Source of the DNA: a virus
Virus record (IMG/VR): IMGVR_UViG_3300048586_000914
Span: 1 to 45,455 of that record
Strand: one strand, 5' to 3'
DNA: 45,455 nucleotides
Shown: in pieces, positions 16,801 to 24,945 of the stretch
Layout of the letters: every line of letters begins with the position of its first letter
How positions within the stretch are numbered: the first letter of the stretch is position 1
The notes under the pieces: generated by a model
Database searches by the model: none
What the model saw: only the letters and a program-made list of their open reading frames with translations
Told to the model about the DNA's origin: nothing
Translations under genes and position numbers: made by a program

Positions 16801-17400
16801 CCGCAGGTTGTTCCGCAGGCTGTCGGGATTGGTGTCGGGCACGAGGCGCGTGACTTCCACGGTCACGGCGGGCAGCCGGTTCCCGTAGTTGGTCAGAAGC
16901 AATTCCTCGAATACGATGTAGCAAAGGCCCCGGTAGGCCGGTGTGTTTTCCGCGCCTTCGACCGACTCGATCTTGGGGTCTGCCAATTGCGTCGGGTTGC
17001 CGTCATAGAAGCGATAGGTGATGTCGGCCAGATTGATCGCGGCCCCGTCGAAATAGACGGTCCCGAGCAACACGTCGCCCTCTGCCCGCGTGATCCCGAT
17101 GGCAAAGGACGCATAATAGAGGTAATTGGTTTCCTCTGTGATCTGGCGCGGCCCGCCCTTGCCACCCTGCACGGTTTCGGTCGCAACGACTTCCTCGCGG
17201 AATGTCGTCGTCCAGATCAGTTGCCCGCCGACCCTGATCTTGTGATACACCTCTGCGACCGCCGCGCCCTCTGCGGCCCCGGTGATCTGCGAATTGGCGA
17301 GGCGGGCACCCTCGGTCTTGGTCACGGTGTCGGGCGTCAAGGCCCTTTGCAAAAGCGCGGTGCCGACCGCAATTGCCGTGCTGATTACGATATTTGCCAT
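13813..17400 (-). CDS. tail tip/host-specificity protein with GTA TIM-barrel domain
   Basis: A 1195-aa tail tip protein, the counterpart of the large GTA tip protein and of phage gpJ. The N-terminus has a short membrane-like helix (IVISTAIAVGTALLQRAL). The middle (about 330-620) is the GTA TIM-barrel-like domain, with YPFILMDSEGFPW, a GTEMVGL strand, VSYAADWSEYKG and PIWFTEFGCPALDKG. A phage tail-3 type region follows (TSRAILENLMTAYLFDVFEDGD, then NEFSSMSV and LQPGDTIPLTIDG-like strands). The C-terminal domain has fibronectin-like strands. It forms the baseplate hub and probably degrades or threads the envelope. It follows the NlpC/P60 gene with a 16-base overlap, as in GTA clusters. Confidence 0.92.
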   Translation of the reverse strand: MANIVISTAIAVGTALLQRALTPDTVTKTEGARLANSQITGAAEGAAVAEVYHKIRVGGQLIWTTTFREEVVATETVQGGKGGPRQITEETNYLYYASFAIGITRAEGDVLLGTVYFDGAAINLADITYRFYDGNPTQLADPKIESVEGAENTPAYRGLCYIVFEELLLTNYGNRLPAVTVEVTRLVPDTNPDSLRNNLRSVCMIPASGEFALATEVVTKEDGDGNSTPVNIHTPDGTVNVVKSLDVLEYEAPNVDSVSLVVAWFGSSIDATVCTVKPKVETSTAVTEPVQWRVSDRTRATADVVPADTFGNPIYGGTPSDLSVRQTMQDIKARGMRAVFYPFILMDSEGFPWRGRIEGNGANLVGTATPAHFGAWNGEVVPYSGPTEWTLRRMILHYARLMADILVSGDAFLVGTEMVGLTNTYASWGTKLVDLIADVRSILPAGVKVSYAADWSEYKGAVLSAVWASADFVGIDNYLPLTDWRDGDEIYNIDEFMAGIEGGEYWDYYYLDFEDREDRVQTPITDAIYRQKDIRSWSIANHPTKPIWFTEFGCPALDKGANQPNVFYDPKSTESFFPYFSSGLRNDAVQRLYLEAMLKYWGDDGFVDPANMFVWTWDARPYPSFPALTDVWSDGDNWFLGHWITGRVNSLTLDRLVRLIMHRAGFTDADIDVTSLRDSGVQVEGFGIFEVMTSRAILENLMTAYLFDVFEDGDVFRFVMCYTSDTVSVDLDDLIRADGGDDYEKSRVQDTDLPDRTKVSYLDAFRDYASASVDGHTVTGYSQRVNEFSSMSVMQTGTAKALADTLTQERWIAKNGVKFSLPLNFLRVQPGDTIPLTIDGVTRKYRVERIVTGDQLDIEGVGYSAAIYKPNYFPEAVAKATIPTAPGSPLMVFADIPLADETSPALWSPRVVATQNPWPGGVNIYEDDDDGGNRLNLRIDVPAKVGVTVNDLPTGMTGVWDRGNDLTVRLFNPASTLVSASELAVLNGANTLAVLTPSGDWEILQYRTATLNLDGTYTLRTLLRGSLGTEGFMGSPTPAGSRIIAFDPTRWSTLAGSSALMNTVMGLRVGPIGIDPSDGRYRDVDVTPRGVALRPYAPVHLTQVKEAGGDITLSWTRRTRFGGDDWGYDDVPLNETSERYDVVITGGRTLSVVGGNSVSYTLANQVADFGSGQASVGWTIYQISNLYGRGAPANG

Positions 17401-17813
17401 TGGATTCTGAAAACCCCCGCAACGCGCGACCGCCATTTCGCGGTCAAATGCGTTTCATGCACGACACGAGAAACAGCATCGGCATGAATAAATCGTTCCG
17501 GTTCCGTCAGAATGCCGCAATGCTTGGCAATCATTGACCGGCGCATCCGAAACACCAGCACGTCGCCGGGTTGCCAGTCGCCCGCCGCGACCGGGGCGAG
17601 GTGTCGGCCTGCCGCGTCCAGCATAAACTCCACGTCGCCAGCTTCACCCCATGACGGTGAATAGGGCGGCGGGGTTTCCGGTTCCGGCCCCACCACGGCC
17701 CGATAGACGCCCCGCAACAGCCCGAGGCAATCGCACCCTGCGCCCTTGGTGGCGTGCTGGTGCCGGTAGGGTGTGCCTATCCACTCGCGCGCCTCTGTGA
17801 CCACCCGGTTCAT
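17385..17813 (-). CDS. NlpC/P60 tail-associated peptidase
   Basis: A 142-aa NlpC/P60-family cysteine peptidase. The N-terminus REWIGTPYRHQHATKGAGCDCLGLLRG contains the catalytic cysteine in the C-D-C-L-G-L motif, and the catalytic His lies in AKHCGILTE. GDWQPGDVLVF is the typical strand between them. The protein matches the GTA cell-wall peptidase that sits just before the large tip protein. It is carried in the tail tip and cuts peptidoglycan stem peptides during DNA entry. The start overlaps the stop of the DUF2163 gene (ATGA). Confidence 0.9.
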   Translation of the reverse strand: MNRVVTEAREWIGTPYRHQHATKGAGCDCLGLLRGVYRAVVGPEPETPPPYSPSWGEAGDVEFMLDAAGRHLAPVAAGDWQPGDVLVFRMRRSMIAKHCGILTEPERFIHADAVSRVVHETHLTAKWRSRVAGVFRIQWQIS

Positions 17814-18676
17814 TGGAACAGACTGCCGCCGTCATACTCGTCGCGCCCGCGCACCGGGTAATTCGTCAGGGCGTCGTTCCCCGGCATGTGCGGGAAGCCC
17901 ATAAAGAAGTTCAGCCGGTTGGCGAATTTGGTGTGACAGGTGGCGATGTCCTGTTTGCAGCCCGCGACGAGGGTGACGGTCGCCCCGATCACGGGCGGCA
18001 CCGCAGGTTCCTCCCAAAGCGTGATGGTGTTGTCCCGGTGCGACTTGACCCCGAACCGCGCCCCGCTCGCGTCGATCATCGTCCCGAGGGTGAAGAAATC
18101 GGTGTCCTTGCCCGTGGCCGAGACGGTGACGACATGATCGGTCACGGCGGTGATGGTCACGGTCGCACGGTATGCCGCGAGCGCGAGGTTGACCTTGCAA
18201 TTCCCGTCGCCAAGTTTGGCCTGGCACGTCCGCTGGTAGGTCAGGCCGATGGGCTGGTTCAGGACGTGGGCGCGGCTGCGAAACTCCACCGCAAAGCCCG
18301 CATCGACCTGCACGACATTGCCGAACGTGCCGCGCGCCCGGTGCGTGTATTGGGTCGGCGCCTTCCAGTTGACGATGTAGAGGTCCACCCGCGCGTCGTC
18401 ATACAGACCGCGTTCGATGTCGCCGGTCGTGATCCGGTCGTCGTCAATGGCACCCTCGATTTCGAGGTTGTCCACCGACAGCCCGAGGCGTTGCACCATT
18501 TGGGTCGTGGTGATTCCCGTGGACGCCAGATAGGTCGTTCCTGCCACGACCAGATCGCGGTCGTGATCCGTGAACGCCAGAACCGTCGCGTCCTTGCGTT
18601 CGATCCGCCAGCAGTAGCAGAGCGAGGTGACATCGCCGTCGAGGTGAGCGGTAAGGCCCGCGCCGAACGCCTTCAC
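17810..18676 (-). CDS. DUF2163 tail hub protein
   Basis: A 288-aa protein of the DUF2163 family (BR0599-type phage protein, GTA gp13 equivalent). Diagnostic stretches are CYCWRIERKDATVLAFTDHDRDL near the N-terminus, LEIEGAIDDDRITTGDIERGLYDDARVDLYIVNW in the middle, and a cysteine-rich TYQRTCQAKLGDGNC with CKQDIATCHTKFANRLNFFMGFP at the end. In GTAs the homologue is a hub protein that coordinates an Fe-S cluster through conserved cysteines, and the cysteines are kept here. It is coupled to DUF2460 before it and NlpC after it. Confidence 0.92.
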   Translation of the reverse strand: MKAFGAGLTAHLDGDVTSLCYCWRIERKDATVLAFTDHDRDLVVAGTTYLASTGITTTQMVQRLGLSVDNLEIEGAIDDDRITTGDIERGLYDDARVDLYIVNWKAPTQYTHRARGTFGNVVQVDAGFAVEFRSRAHVLNQPIGLTYQRTCQAKLGDGNCKVNLALAAYRATVTITAVTDHVVTVSATGKDTDFFTLGTMIDASGARFGVKSHRDNTITLWEEPAVPPVIGATVTLVAGCKQDIATCHTKFANRLNFFMGFPHMPGNDALTNYPVRGRDEYDGGSLFQ

Positions 18677-19341
18677 AGGGACGCCCTCAAGGCGTCATAG
18701 ACCGCCACGTCGATGTCCTCTGTCACCCGCACCTCTTGCAACGCCACGTTCGACGCCGCCGCCAGCTTGTGCGTCATCAGGGCAATGTCGGTCGCGTCAT
18801 CAGCGAACCGCACCGGCACATCAAACTCGAAACCCGCCGTGATCACCGCGCCGGTCAGGGGCGGGTTCTTGAACACCACGGTCCCGTTGACGTAATCCCC
18901 GAACCAGACGGTCGGCCCGACCGCGACACCATCGACCGCGACCACGAGGGTGCCCGTGCGCGGCTTGGCGATGCGGCGCTGGTAGGACGTGCCATAGGGC
19001 TTGTAGAGACGCCACCAGTAGGTCGTGCCGTTGCCGGTGCCCACGGGCACGTCCAGCGCCGTGACGGCCTGCCGTGGCGGGCAGGATTTGAAGTCGGCCC
19101 AATCCTTGAGGCGGAAGCCGTGCGCCGCGCCTTCGGTGTTGGCGACGAAATCCAGCAGGTCTTGAATCTCGTCGGTGTCCCGGCCACCCAAGGACACCGA
19201 ATAGGACCGCAGCGGGTCGGCCCACATCGAATTGCGGCGTTCCTGACCGCCCCGCAGTTGCTTGACGGTCGTGCGATACACCGGCCCGCCGTTCGCCTCG
19301 GGTCTGATGTCGGTGAAGAACCGGGTTTCGAGGAAGGCCAT
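18673..19341 (-). CDS. DUF2460 distal tail protein
   Basis: A 222-aa DUF2460 protein (GTA gp12 equivalent), which forms the distal tail ring between tube and hub. Recognisable parts are FLETRFFTDIRPEANGGPVYRTTV at the start, ERRNSMWADPLRSYSV, HGFRLKDWADFKS, WFGDYVNGTVVFKNPP and a C-terminal strand FDVPVRFADD. The start at 19341 overlaps the stop of the tailspike gene by one base (TGATG). The longer upstream frame is antisense-type shadow sequence within that gene. Confidence 0.92.
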   Translation of the reverse strand: MAFLETRFFTDIRPEANGGPVYRTTVKQLRGGQERRNSMWADPLRSYSVSLGGRDTDEIQDLLDFVANTEGAAHGFRLKDWADFKSCPPRQAVTALDVPVGTGNGTTYWWRLYKPYGTSYQRRIAKPRTGTLVVAVDGVAVGPTVWFGDYVNGTVVFKNPPLTGAVITAGFEFDVPVRFADDATDIALMTHKLAAASNVALQEVRVTEDIDVAVYDALRASL

Positions 19342-21251
19342 CAGAATGTCCCTATGCTGCCGCCATCCGTCACCAGTTCGGTGCCCGCGATGGTCACGGT
19401 GTTGCGCTTGAGGACGGCCCCGCCGTTCGCCTCGATAGCGTAATTTTCGGCCGATCCTGCCGCGTCCGCGATGGTGTCCTGCAACCACATTTCCGACGAG
19501 GTAGAACACTTGAACGCGGTCGAGGTGCCGTCCACGTCGCGGGCTTCGACCTGCGCCCCGTAGAGCCAGGTCTTTGTGGACTCGATGCAATGCACCTCTG
19601 TCCCATTCCGCGAGTGCCCAAATTCCCCGCCGATCACGCACGCCTTGACCGCATCGTGGGTCGTGAAGGCGTTGCACGAGGTGGCGTTGCCGTCGCCGTT
19701 GTCGTGGCCGGTGCAGTTGACCAGCAGCACGTTCATGCCGACCGACCCGTCATCGTGGAAATTCCACCCGTCCTTTGCGGCACCCGAGGCGTCGGACTCA
19801 AAGAACGCGACAAGCCCGATGGTGCGCCGCACCCGCACCGCGTCGAGTTCCTGGCCGACCGTGGTAGGGGCGGAATAGCCGATCTTGCAATTCAGGCCGA
19901 CCACGTTCCGCGTGGCGATGGCGTCACAATGCAGCGCCCCGGTGATGCCGCCCTCAATGGTCAGGTTTTCCAGATACAGGTCGCTCGTGTGGGTCAGGAA
20001 CCGCGCGCCGTTGAAGCCCCGGATCAGGGCGATGTCGGACGACGAGGGTGCCTTGCCGATGTTGACGTGGCAGACGCTACCAGACCACCAATAGCTGTTC
20101 AGGGTCGCGGCGCACGCGGCCTGATCGGCGGCTTTGGTCAGCCGGGTAAAGCTGCCCTTGGCGGTCAGGACATCGGTGCGGAACACGGCGTTGAGCGACG
20201 TGACGCTGAACGTGTAGGTGCCCGACCCCGAGTTTGCCCACGAGGGTGTTTGCGTGCCGGTGCGGTAGCTGGCGATGCCGTCCCACCCGATGATGGCGAC
20301 GTGCTGGTTCGGTTCGACCAGCCCGTTGTTCGTGAACGTCGCGCCGTTGTAATTCCCGGCCTTGAGGATCACGCGGTAGGGTGCGCCGGTCGCGTTGCCC
20401 GCCGTGAATGCCGCATGGATCGACCGCTTGGCGTTCGTGAAATCGCCATCCGCCGACCCCAAGCCGGTCCACGAGTCATCGCCCGAGACGGGATCGACGT
20501 GAATCCCGGCGCCGGTCCAGATCGCGGCGTTGACCAGATTGCGGGGCGTCAGGTTGACCGAAAAGCCGTCGATGGTTTCGACCGCCGTGAACGCGGGACC
20601 GCCCCATCCCAAGCCTGCGGGCGGGGCATACTGGACCCCGTAAATCTTGCTGATGACGGTCTGCACCATCGACAGCGCGGGCGACCCGAAACCGTTGACG
20701 GCGGTCCAGACCATTTGAATGACCTGCGAAAATGCCGTCTTGGTGATGGTCTGCACGAGCGCAGTGTTCCCGGCAACGCCGTCCACGGTGAGCGCCCGCG
20801 TGACGGTCGGCGTCGGGTTGCCTGCCACCACGGGCGGTGTGAACGTCAGGCTCGCGGTCGTGTCGGTGTTGACCACCTCAACCGACCCCTGCACCGTGAT
20901 CGAGGGCGCGGCGGGCGTGACGCCTTCCGGCAGGGACGCGGCCTGCACGACGATCTGGCCCTTGGCGACGAGCGTCAGGATCAGGGCGGCGCTTGACCAG
21001 ACGTAATAGAAATACGTCTGCCCGACCGTCAGGGTTTCCATCTGGACCGAGTCGATGGTCACGGTGCGGACACCGTTGACGGTCAGGATTTCCGGCCCGC
21101 CGTCCGTCTCTGCGACCGCAAAGAACACGTCCGTCCCGATGTCCTGCCCGTTCGGGACGACGCGCACGGTCAACGCCTCGCCCTGATAGACAGTGAGAAT
21201 GTCGGCCACGAGCGGCCCTTGTTCCGCCAGAACGGTCACATTGCGTGTCAT
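19341..21251 (-). CDS. beta-helix tailspike/tail fibre protein
   Basis: A 636-aa protein. Residues 1-110 look like beta-sandwich attachment domains (LTVYQGEALTVRVVPNG, then TYFYYVWSSAALILTL). Residues about 115-200 resemble an immunoglobulin-like repeat. Residues about 250-636 form a right-handed parallel beta-helix (DPVSGDDSWTGLGSADGDFTNAKRSIHAAF, GNYNGATFTNNG, LYLENLTIEGG, NVLLVNCTGHDNGDGN and so on), the fold of polysaccharide-binding or depolymerising tailspikes. It sits between the tape measure and DUF2460, where GTA clusters have no gene, so it is likely a later insertion that sets host range. Confidence 0.8.
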   Translation of the reverse strand: MTRNVTVLAEQGPLVADILTVYQGEALTVRVVPNGQDIGTDVFFAVAETDGGPEILTVNGVRTVTIDSVQMETLTVGQTYFYYVWSSAALILTLVAKGQIVVQAASLPEGVTPAAPSITVQGSVEVVNTDTTASLTFTPPVVAGNPTPTVTRALTVDGVAGNTALVQTITKTAFSQVIQMVWTAVNGFGSPALSMVQTVISKIYGVQYAPPAGLGWGGPAFTAVETIDGFSVNLTPRNLVNAAIWTGAGIHVDPVSGDDSWTGLGSADGDFTNAKRSIHAAFTAGNATGAPYRVILKAGNYNGATFTNNGLVEPNQHVAIIGWDGIASYRTGTQTPSWANSGSGTYTFSVTSLNAVFRTDVLTAKGSFTRLTKAADQAACAATLNSYWWSGSVCHVNIGKAPSSSDIALIRGFNGARFLTHTSDLYLENLTIEGGITGALHCDAIATRNVVGLNCKIGYSAPTTVGQELDAVRVRRTIGLVAFFESDASGAAKDGWNFHDDGSVGMNVLLVNCTGHDNGDGNATSCNAFTTHDAVKACVIGGEFGHSRNGTEVHCIESTKTWLYGAQVEARDVDGTSTAFKCSTSSEMWLQDTIADAAGSAENYAIEANGGAVLKRNTVTIAGTELVTDGGSIGTF

Positions 21252-22993
21252 CAGTTGCCCCTCGCGCCCATCTTGACGGCCTGCGCCATTTCCGCCTGAA
21301 TCTGCGACCGCGACTTGCGGAAGCTGTTCGCATCAGGGGTCGAAATGTTGAACGTCACGTTGATGACCTGCCCGCCCTTGCCCGAGGGCGAGCGGTGATC
21401 CTCAACCGTTTCATCCGAGTGCAACAGCGCGAGGCGACCGCCCTTGCCGTCCACACCACCCACGCGCGGACCCGACCAGGTGTCGCCGCCACCGTCAAAG
21501 GACGGCATTGCCGTGGGCACCGTCGCGCCCATGCCGGTCAGGCCCCCGAGGATGCCGCCCGCGAGGCTGCCCGCGAGGCTGTTGAACACCGGGGTCATCA
21601 GTATGTCGATCACCTTGTCCGCGACGGACCCGAGCAAATCCATCGCCACCTCTGCGAACGACTTGCTGCCATCCGCGAGTGACTTGAACGCGGCCAGCAT
21701 GGACGACGAAATCGACTTTTGCATGTTCTCGAAAGTCGTCTCAACCTGATCGGCGGCAGCCGTCGCCGCGTCAGCCGCAGCCCCGGCACCAGTCGGGTCG
21801 CCACCGGCAGGACCGCCGAACGGCGACACGGGCGGTGCATCACCACGCGCGAGGGCGTCCTTCAACGCCTGCCACGCCGCCCGCGTGTTCGTCCACGAAC
21901 CAGCCGTTGCAGCCGCGTCGGCCATCATCGACTCGTGCGCCGCTTGCGAGGTGGCCGACAGAGCGTTCAGTTCCGCGATGGGTCCGTTGAAATCCCACGA
22001 CCCCATCGCCGCGATAAACGCCCGCAAGAGCGGATGCCGCGCCAGACCGCGAAAGAACGTATTCGCCGCAAAGAGCGCCGACGCGAGGGCTGCGGTGAAT
22101 GTCGCAACCATGTATTGCGTCATCGCGCCCCATTCCGACGAGAATTGCGACATGTAATTGCCGATGTCGTCAAAGACCGCCGAAAACAGGTTGCCCAAGA
22201 GGACCATCGCATTGCCAAGCCCGCCCGCGCCCTTGGCGAGCGTCAGGAAGCGTTCGATCAGGTAGGACACGGCAAGGATGATGGCGGGCAGCCCGAGGCG
22301 GATCAGGGCGGTGCGCAGGATCGACAGGGCGGCAGAGAATGCGGACGTGGCGAGGGTCGCCGCTGCGGCTGCCGTGCCCGACATCGCATAGACGAGCGCC
22401 GTGGCCCGCAGGACGTTGCTGAACGCCCCCGTGGTGATCGTGGCGGTGATGACAGCCGCGACCCACTTGACCCCGAACCAGCCCGCCGTGACGGCCATTG
22501 CGATGACGATGGTGTCAAGGTTCTCGATCAGGAACCGGCCCACCGTGCCCATCATGTCGCCCACGGCCTGAATCGCCGCGACCAGCCCGCGCAACTCGTT
22601 TTCGACCGCGCCGAAATACGGGTAAAGCTGGTTGAGCGCCACGCCCGACTTGGTGATCCCGATGGCGAGCGAACCAAAGATCGCAAGCGCCGCCGCAGCC
22701 ATTGCACCGAACGGCCCAAAGAATTGCAGGATTTGCCCGCCCTGTTGCGTGAACGCGAGCATTGCGGACTGACCGCCCGCAATCTGGATGGCAAAGTCGG
22801 ACATTTGAAAGCCGACTTGCTGGATCATGCGCCGGTTGCTGTTCAGGCCCGCGTTCCACGAGCGCATGAGCGGCCCGGTCTGTTGCACCTGATCCCGCAT
22901 CGACTGGACGCCACGGTTGAAACCGGCAATTGCCGGTCCCGCCGCGTTCGTGGCGCTGATCTTGAAGTTGACGCCTTTGATCATGCTGGACAT
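21251..22993 (-). CDS. tail tape measure protein
   Basis: A 580-aa tape measure protein. The N-terminal 60 residues are helical (FKISATNAAGPAIAGFNRGV). Long Ala/Gly/Ile-rich hydrophobic segments follow (AMAAAALAIFGSLAIGI, LGLPAIILAVSYLIERFL), and the C-terminal region has FADGSKSFAEVAMDLLGSVADKVIDILM, GSLAGGILGG and an RVGGVDGKGGRLALLHSDE motif typical of lambda-H-like and GTA tape measures. It is short, so the tail should be short for a siphophage (order of 80-90 nm, using about 0.15 nm per residue as a rough rule). It lies right after the frameshifting chaperone genes, as expected. Confidence 0.9.
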   Translation of the reverse strand: MSSMIKGVNFKISATNAAGPAIAGFNRGVQSMRDQVQQTGPLMRSWNAGLNSNRRMIQQVGFQMSDFAIQIAGGQSAMLAFTQQGGQILQFFGPFGAMAAAALAIFGSLAIGITKSGVALNQLYPYFGAVENELRGLVAAIQAVGDMMGTVGRFLIENLDTIVIAMAVTAGWFGVKWVAAVITATITTGAFSNVLRATALVYAMSGTAAAAATLATSAFSAALSILRTALIRLGLPAIILAVSYLIERFLTLAKGAGGLGNAMVLLGNLFSAVFDDIGNYMSQFSSEWGAMTQYMVATFTAALASALFAANTFFRGLARHPLLRAFIAAMGSWDFNGPIAELNALSATSQAAHESMMADAAATAGSWTNTRAAWQALKDALARGDAPPVSPFGGPAGGDPTGAGAAADAATAAADQVETTFENMQKSISSSMLAAFKSLADGSKSFAEVAMDLLGSVADKVIDILMTPVFNSLAGSLAGGILGGLTGMGATVPTAMPSFDGGGDTWSGPRVGGVDGKGGRLALLHSDETVEDHRSPSGKGGQVINVTFNISTPDANSFRKSRSQIQAEMAQAVKMGARGN

Positions 22994-22996
22994 TGT

Positions 22997-23499
22997 TCAA
23001 CCCTCGGGCTTGGTCAGATCATAAAAGGCGCACCAGTCGAGAATGTCGTTCAACGGCCAGGACATTACTTCATGGACGGGCTGGTGCAGGTTACGGGCAA
23101 GCCCGAAACAAATCATGCGCAGCCCGTCCGCTTTCAATTTTTTGCGCGTGCCTCTTGCGCCGCATCATCCTCGTTGAGCGTTTCCATTTGCTCACCGAAC
23201 AGCGCGGCAAAGATTTCCCCGACCTTGTTGGTGTTCCACCGCATCATCAGGGGCTTGTCGCCCTTGTCGAACGCGGCAAGATTGTTGCCATCCCGCGCCT
23301 TGAGGATGATCAGGTCCACCATGCCCTCAAGGCTTGGGTTGTTGACGAAACCGGCGTGCTTCGGCCCGAGGCGGGCGAGGTCGGCGGGCGTCAGGGGCTT
23401 GGCGTAGATGGTCACGGCGACCGTGCCAAGGTTCCCCGACCATTCCGAGTCCGTGTAGGAATTGGACTCGCTGCGAACCGCATCCGAAAGAGCGCCCAT
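22997..23499 (-). CDS. tail assembly chaperone, long form by -1 frameshift
   Basis: Predicted 167-aa fusion (gpG-T type) made when ribosomes shift -1 near the end of the 121-aa chaperone. The slippery heptamer A-AAA-AAT sits in the zero frame at 23143-23137, directly before the TGA. The -1 frame stays open for 46 codons to a stop at 22997-22999. The extension includes LRMICFGLARNLHQPVHEV and ends LDWCAFYDLTKPEG, a small helical domain like GTA and phage T-domains. It ends 4 bases before the tape measure start. Long form and short form together chaperone the tape measure during tail assembly. No separate start for the extension is evident, although an internal ATG exists. Confidence 0.75.
23134..23499 (-). 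CDS. tail assembly chaperone, short form (gpG-like)
   Basis: A 121-aa protein with the composition and position of tail assembly chaperones: between major tail protein and tape measure, with a helical core (LTPADLARLGPKHAGFVNN, GMVDLIILKARDG, MRWNTNKVGEIFAALFG) and a charged C-terminus. It ends in EARAKN followed by TGA, and the codons for this end contain the slippery sequence that gives the long form. The start at 23499 overlaps the stop of the major tail protein gene. Confidence 0.8.
   Translation of the reverse strand: MGALSDAVRSESNSYTDSEWSGNLGTVAVTIYAKPLTPADLARLGPKHAGFVNNPSLEGMVDLIILKARDGNNLAAFDKGDKPLMMRWNTNKVGEIFAALFGEQMETLNEDDAAQEARAKN
23137..23143 (-). other. -1 programmed ribosomal frameshift heptamer
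   Basis: On the minus strand the sequence is A-AAA-AAT, a fit to X-XXY-YYZ in the zero frame of the short chaperone, with the TGA stop following at once. Both tRNAs can re-pair one base back on AAA-AAA. The -1 frame then encodes the T extension. The adjacent stop codon may add to the pausing. Confidence 0.75.
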
Positions 23500-23888
23500 T
23501 ACGCCACCACCGCCGTTGCCAGGGCACCGTCGCCCTTGAGTTTCACCGTGCGCTCAACGATGTTGTCGTGCGCTTGCGCCTGCCCGATTTCGGTAATCAG
23601 CGCGGACCCCGACTTTTCGACAAGGCCGGTCGTGCTGCCCTCGGGATAGAGTTTCAGGGCGACCTTGCTGCCGATGACGAGCAATTCCTGCCCCGCGTCA
23701 CCCTCGTCCCAAAACATCGAAATCGACGCCGACCACGAGTTTTGCGTGGAGTCGACTCCGGTCCAGTCGGTGCCCATCGTGGACGTGTCCACCTCGTTTG
23801 CCGTTTCGGTCAGGTCGAAGGATTTCACCTCGCCCACAACCACGGTGCCGATCTTGATGACACCCTCTTTGCCCTTGGTCGTTGCCAT
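23499..23888 (-). CDS. major tail tube protein
   Basis: A 129-aa major tail protein of the short TP901-1/GTA type. It has VGEVKSFDLTETANEVDTSTMGTDW (the family's beta-loop signature), SWSASISMFWD, and a C-terminal EIGQAQAHDNIVERTVKLKGDG. It polymerises into the tail tube. The ATG at 23888 has GGAG eight bases upstream and is preferred over a GTG at 23897 that overlaps the previous stop. The same GGAGTG-plus-spacer leader precedes the capsid internal start and the gene at 24657. Confidence 0.88.
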   Translation of the reverse strand: MATTKGKEGVIKIGTVVVGEVKSFDLTETANEVDTSTMGTDWTGVDSTQNSWSASISMFWDEGDAGQELLVIGSKVALKLYPEGSTTGLVEKSGSALITEIGQAQAHDNIVERTVKLKGDGALATAVVA

Positions 23889-23893
23889 TGCCG

Positions 23894-24340
23894 TCACTCC
23901 ATCACGGTTTCGGGGTTATTCCAGTTTGCCCGCCATTCGACATCGAACCGCAGGATCAGCGCGCCGACCGGGCGACCGGTCTGGCCGTCCTCTGCGAAAA
24001 CGACCTGGGTCAACTCGGGCTGTTCCTCCAAGAGCGACGACCAGTCGATCCCGGCCATGACGCCCACGACAAGCACCTCGTCGGCGTCAAGCGCGTCGTC
24101 CAGCCCGGTTTCCTCACTGTCCCGCTGCACGCGGATCAGAAGCGACCCCACGTTGCGGCGTTCGTCGCCCATCGTCTCTTGCACGATGTTGACCTGCGCG
24201 AACCGGACATCGACCACGGGCGCACCGGCCACGCGGTTCAGGGCGTATTTCCGCGACCCGAACACGCGGTAGCTGGCGGGCAGATCGGCGGCAAGCGCCT
24301 CGATCACCGCGTGCCGGATCGTGGTCCTGGCGTGGGTCAT
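23894..24340 (-). CDS. tail terminator protein
   Basis: A 148-aa protein just before the major tail protein, in the position of tail terminators (gpU/GTA gp8-like). It starts with a helix TIRHAVIEALAADLP, continues with YALNRVAGAPVVDVRFAQVNIVQE and a beta-alpha core, and ends in FDVEWRANW. It would cap the tail tube and join it to the head. Assignment rests on position, size and the alternating strand-helix pattern, so another connector function is possible. Confidence 0.7.
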   Translation of the reverse strand: MTHARTTIRHAVIEALAADLPASYRVFGSRKYALNRVAGAPVVDVRFAQVNIVQETMGDERRNVGSLLIRVQRDSEETGLDDALDADEVLVVGVMAGIDWSSLLEEQPELTQVVFAEDGQTGRPVGALILRFDVEWRANWNNPETVME

Positions 24341-24654
24341 GCGCCGACTTCCTCAAGCCAAATGTCGATGACCCCGGTGCCGTCATCCTTCCAGTTCTTG
24401 ACCCGGAAGGACCGACCGCGAACGATGACGGGATCACCGTCCGCGATGCCGGGGAATTGTGCTGACGGACCCGAGAGGACCGCCTGATGCTGGATTTCAC
24501 CGACGCCCTCGCCAAGCGCCACGTCGATGTCCTCGTCATCGAAAATCGCGCCCTTGATGACCACACCGCGCCATCTGACGGACCCCGCCGTTTCCCCGAA
24601 TGCGTCATCCGAGAAAACAGCGGTCAGATCGGTCGTCAGGCACGGCATGGGCAT
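24337..24654 (-). CDS. head-tail joining protein (lambda FII-like)
   Basis: A 105-aa beta-rich protein resembling the gpFII head-tail stopper: an N-terminal LTAVFSDDAFGETAGS, a central VVIKGAIFDDED, and a barrel IADGDPVIVRGRSFRVKNWKDD, ending IDIWLEEV. It closes the portal-connector after packaging and receives the tail. It lies between capsid and tail terminator, as in lambda-like heads, and overlaps the next start (ATGA). Confidence 0.75.
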   Translation of the reverse strand: MPMPCLTTDLTAVFSDDAFGETAGSVRWRGVVIKGAIFDDEDIDVALGEGVGEIQHQAVLSGPSAQFPGIADGDPVIVRGRSFRVKNWKDDGTGVIDIWLEEVGA

Positions 24655-24656
24655 GA

Positions 24657-24896
24657 TCAGGACTGACCCGGCAGGGTCGCGGGCGTGGCGGCAGCCTTGG
24701 CCTTGGCAGCCTTGGGCTTGCCCACCTCGTCGTCGGTTTCCGCGAGGCGGGGCGTGTCGAACGCGAACGCAAGGTTCTGCCAGTCGCCCTTGACGGCGAA
24801 ATCGCTCTTGGCGATGACCGTGCCAGCTTCGAGGTGTTCGCCCTTGAACAGAATGGGAACCAGAACCTTGAGGTTCGGCTTTTCCTTTTCGGCCAT
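24657..24896 (-). CDS. hypothetical head-region protein
   Basis: A 79-aa protein after the capsid gene. The first 60 residues could form a small beta-barrel (NLKVLVPILFKGEHLEAGTVIAKS, AFAFDTPRLAE), and the C-terminus is a Lys/Ala/Pro tail (KPKAAKAKAAATPATL). Its place matches that of lambda gpFI or small decoration proteins, but similarity is not visible. The ATG at 24896 has GGAG eight bases upstream. It starts after the hairpin at 24946-24971. Confidence 0.6.
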   Translation of the reverse strand: MAEKEKPNLKVLVPILFKGEHLEAGTVIAKSDFAVKGDWQNLAFAFDTPRLAETDDEVGKPKAAKAKAAATPATLPGQS

Positions 24897-24945
24897 TGTC
24901 GGCACTCCATTTCAGTGATGTGGATGGGATCGTGTCGGGATTGGC

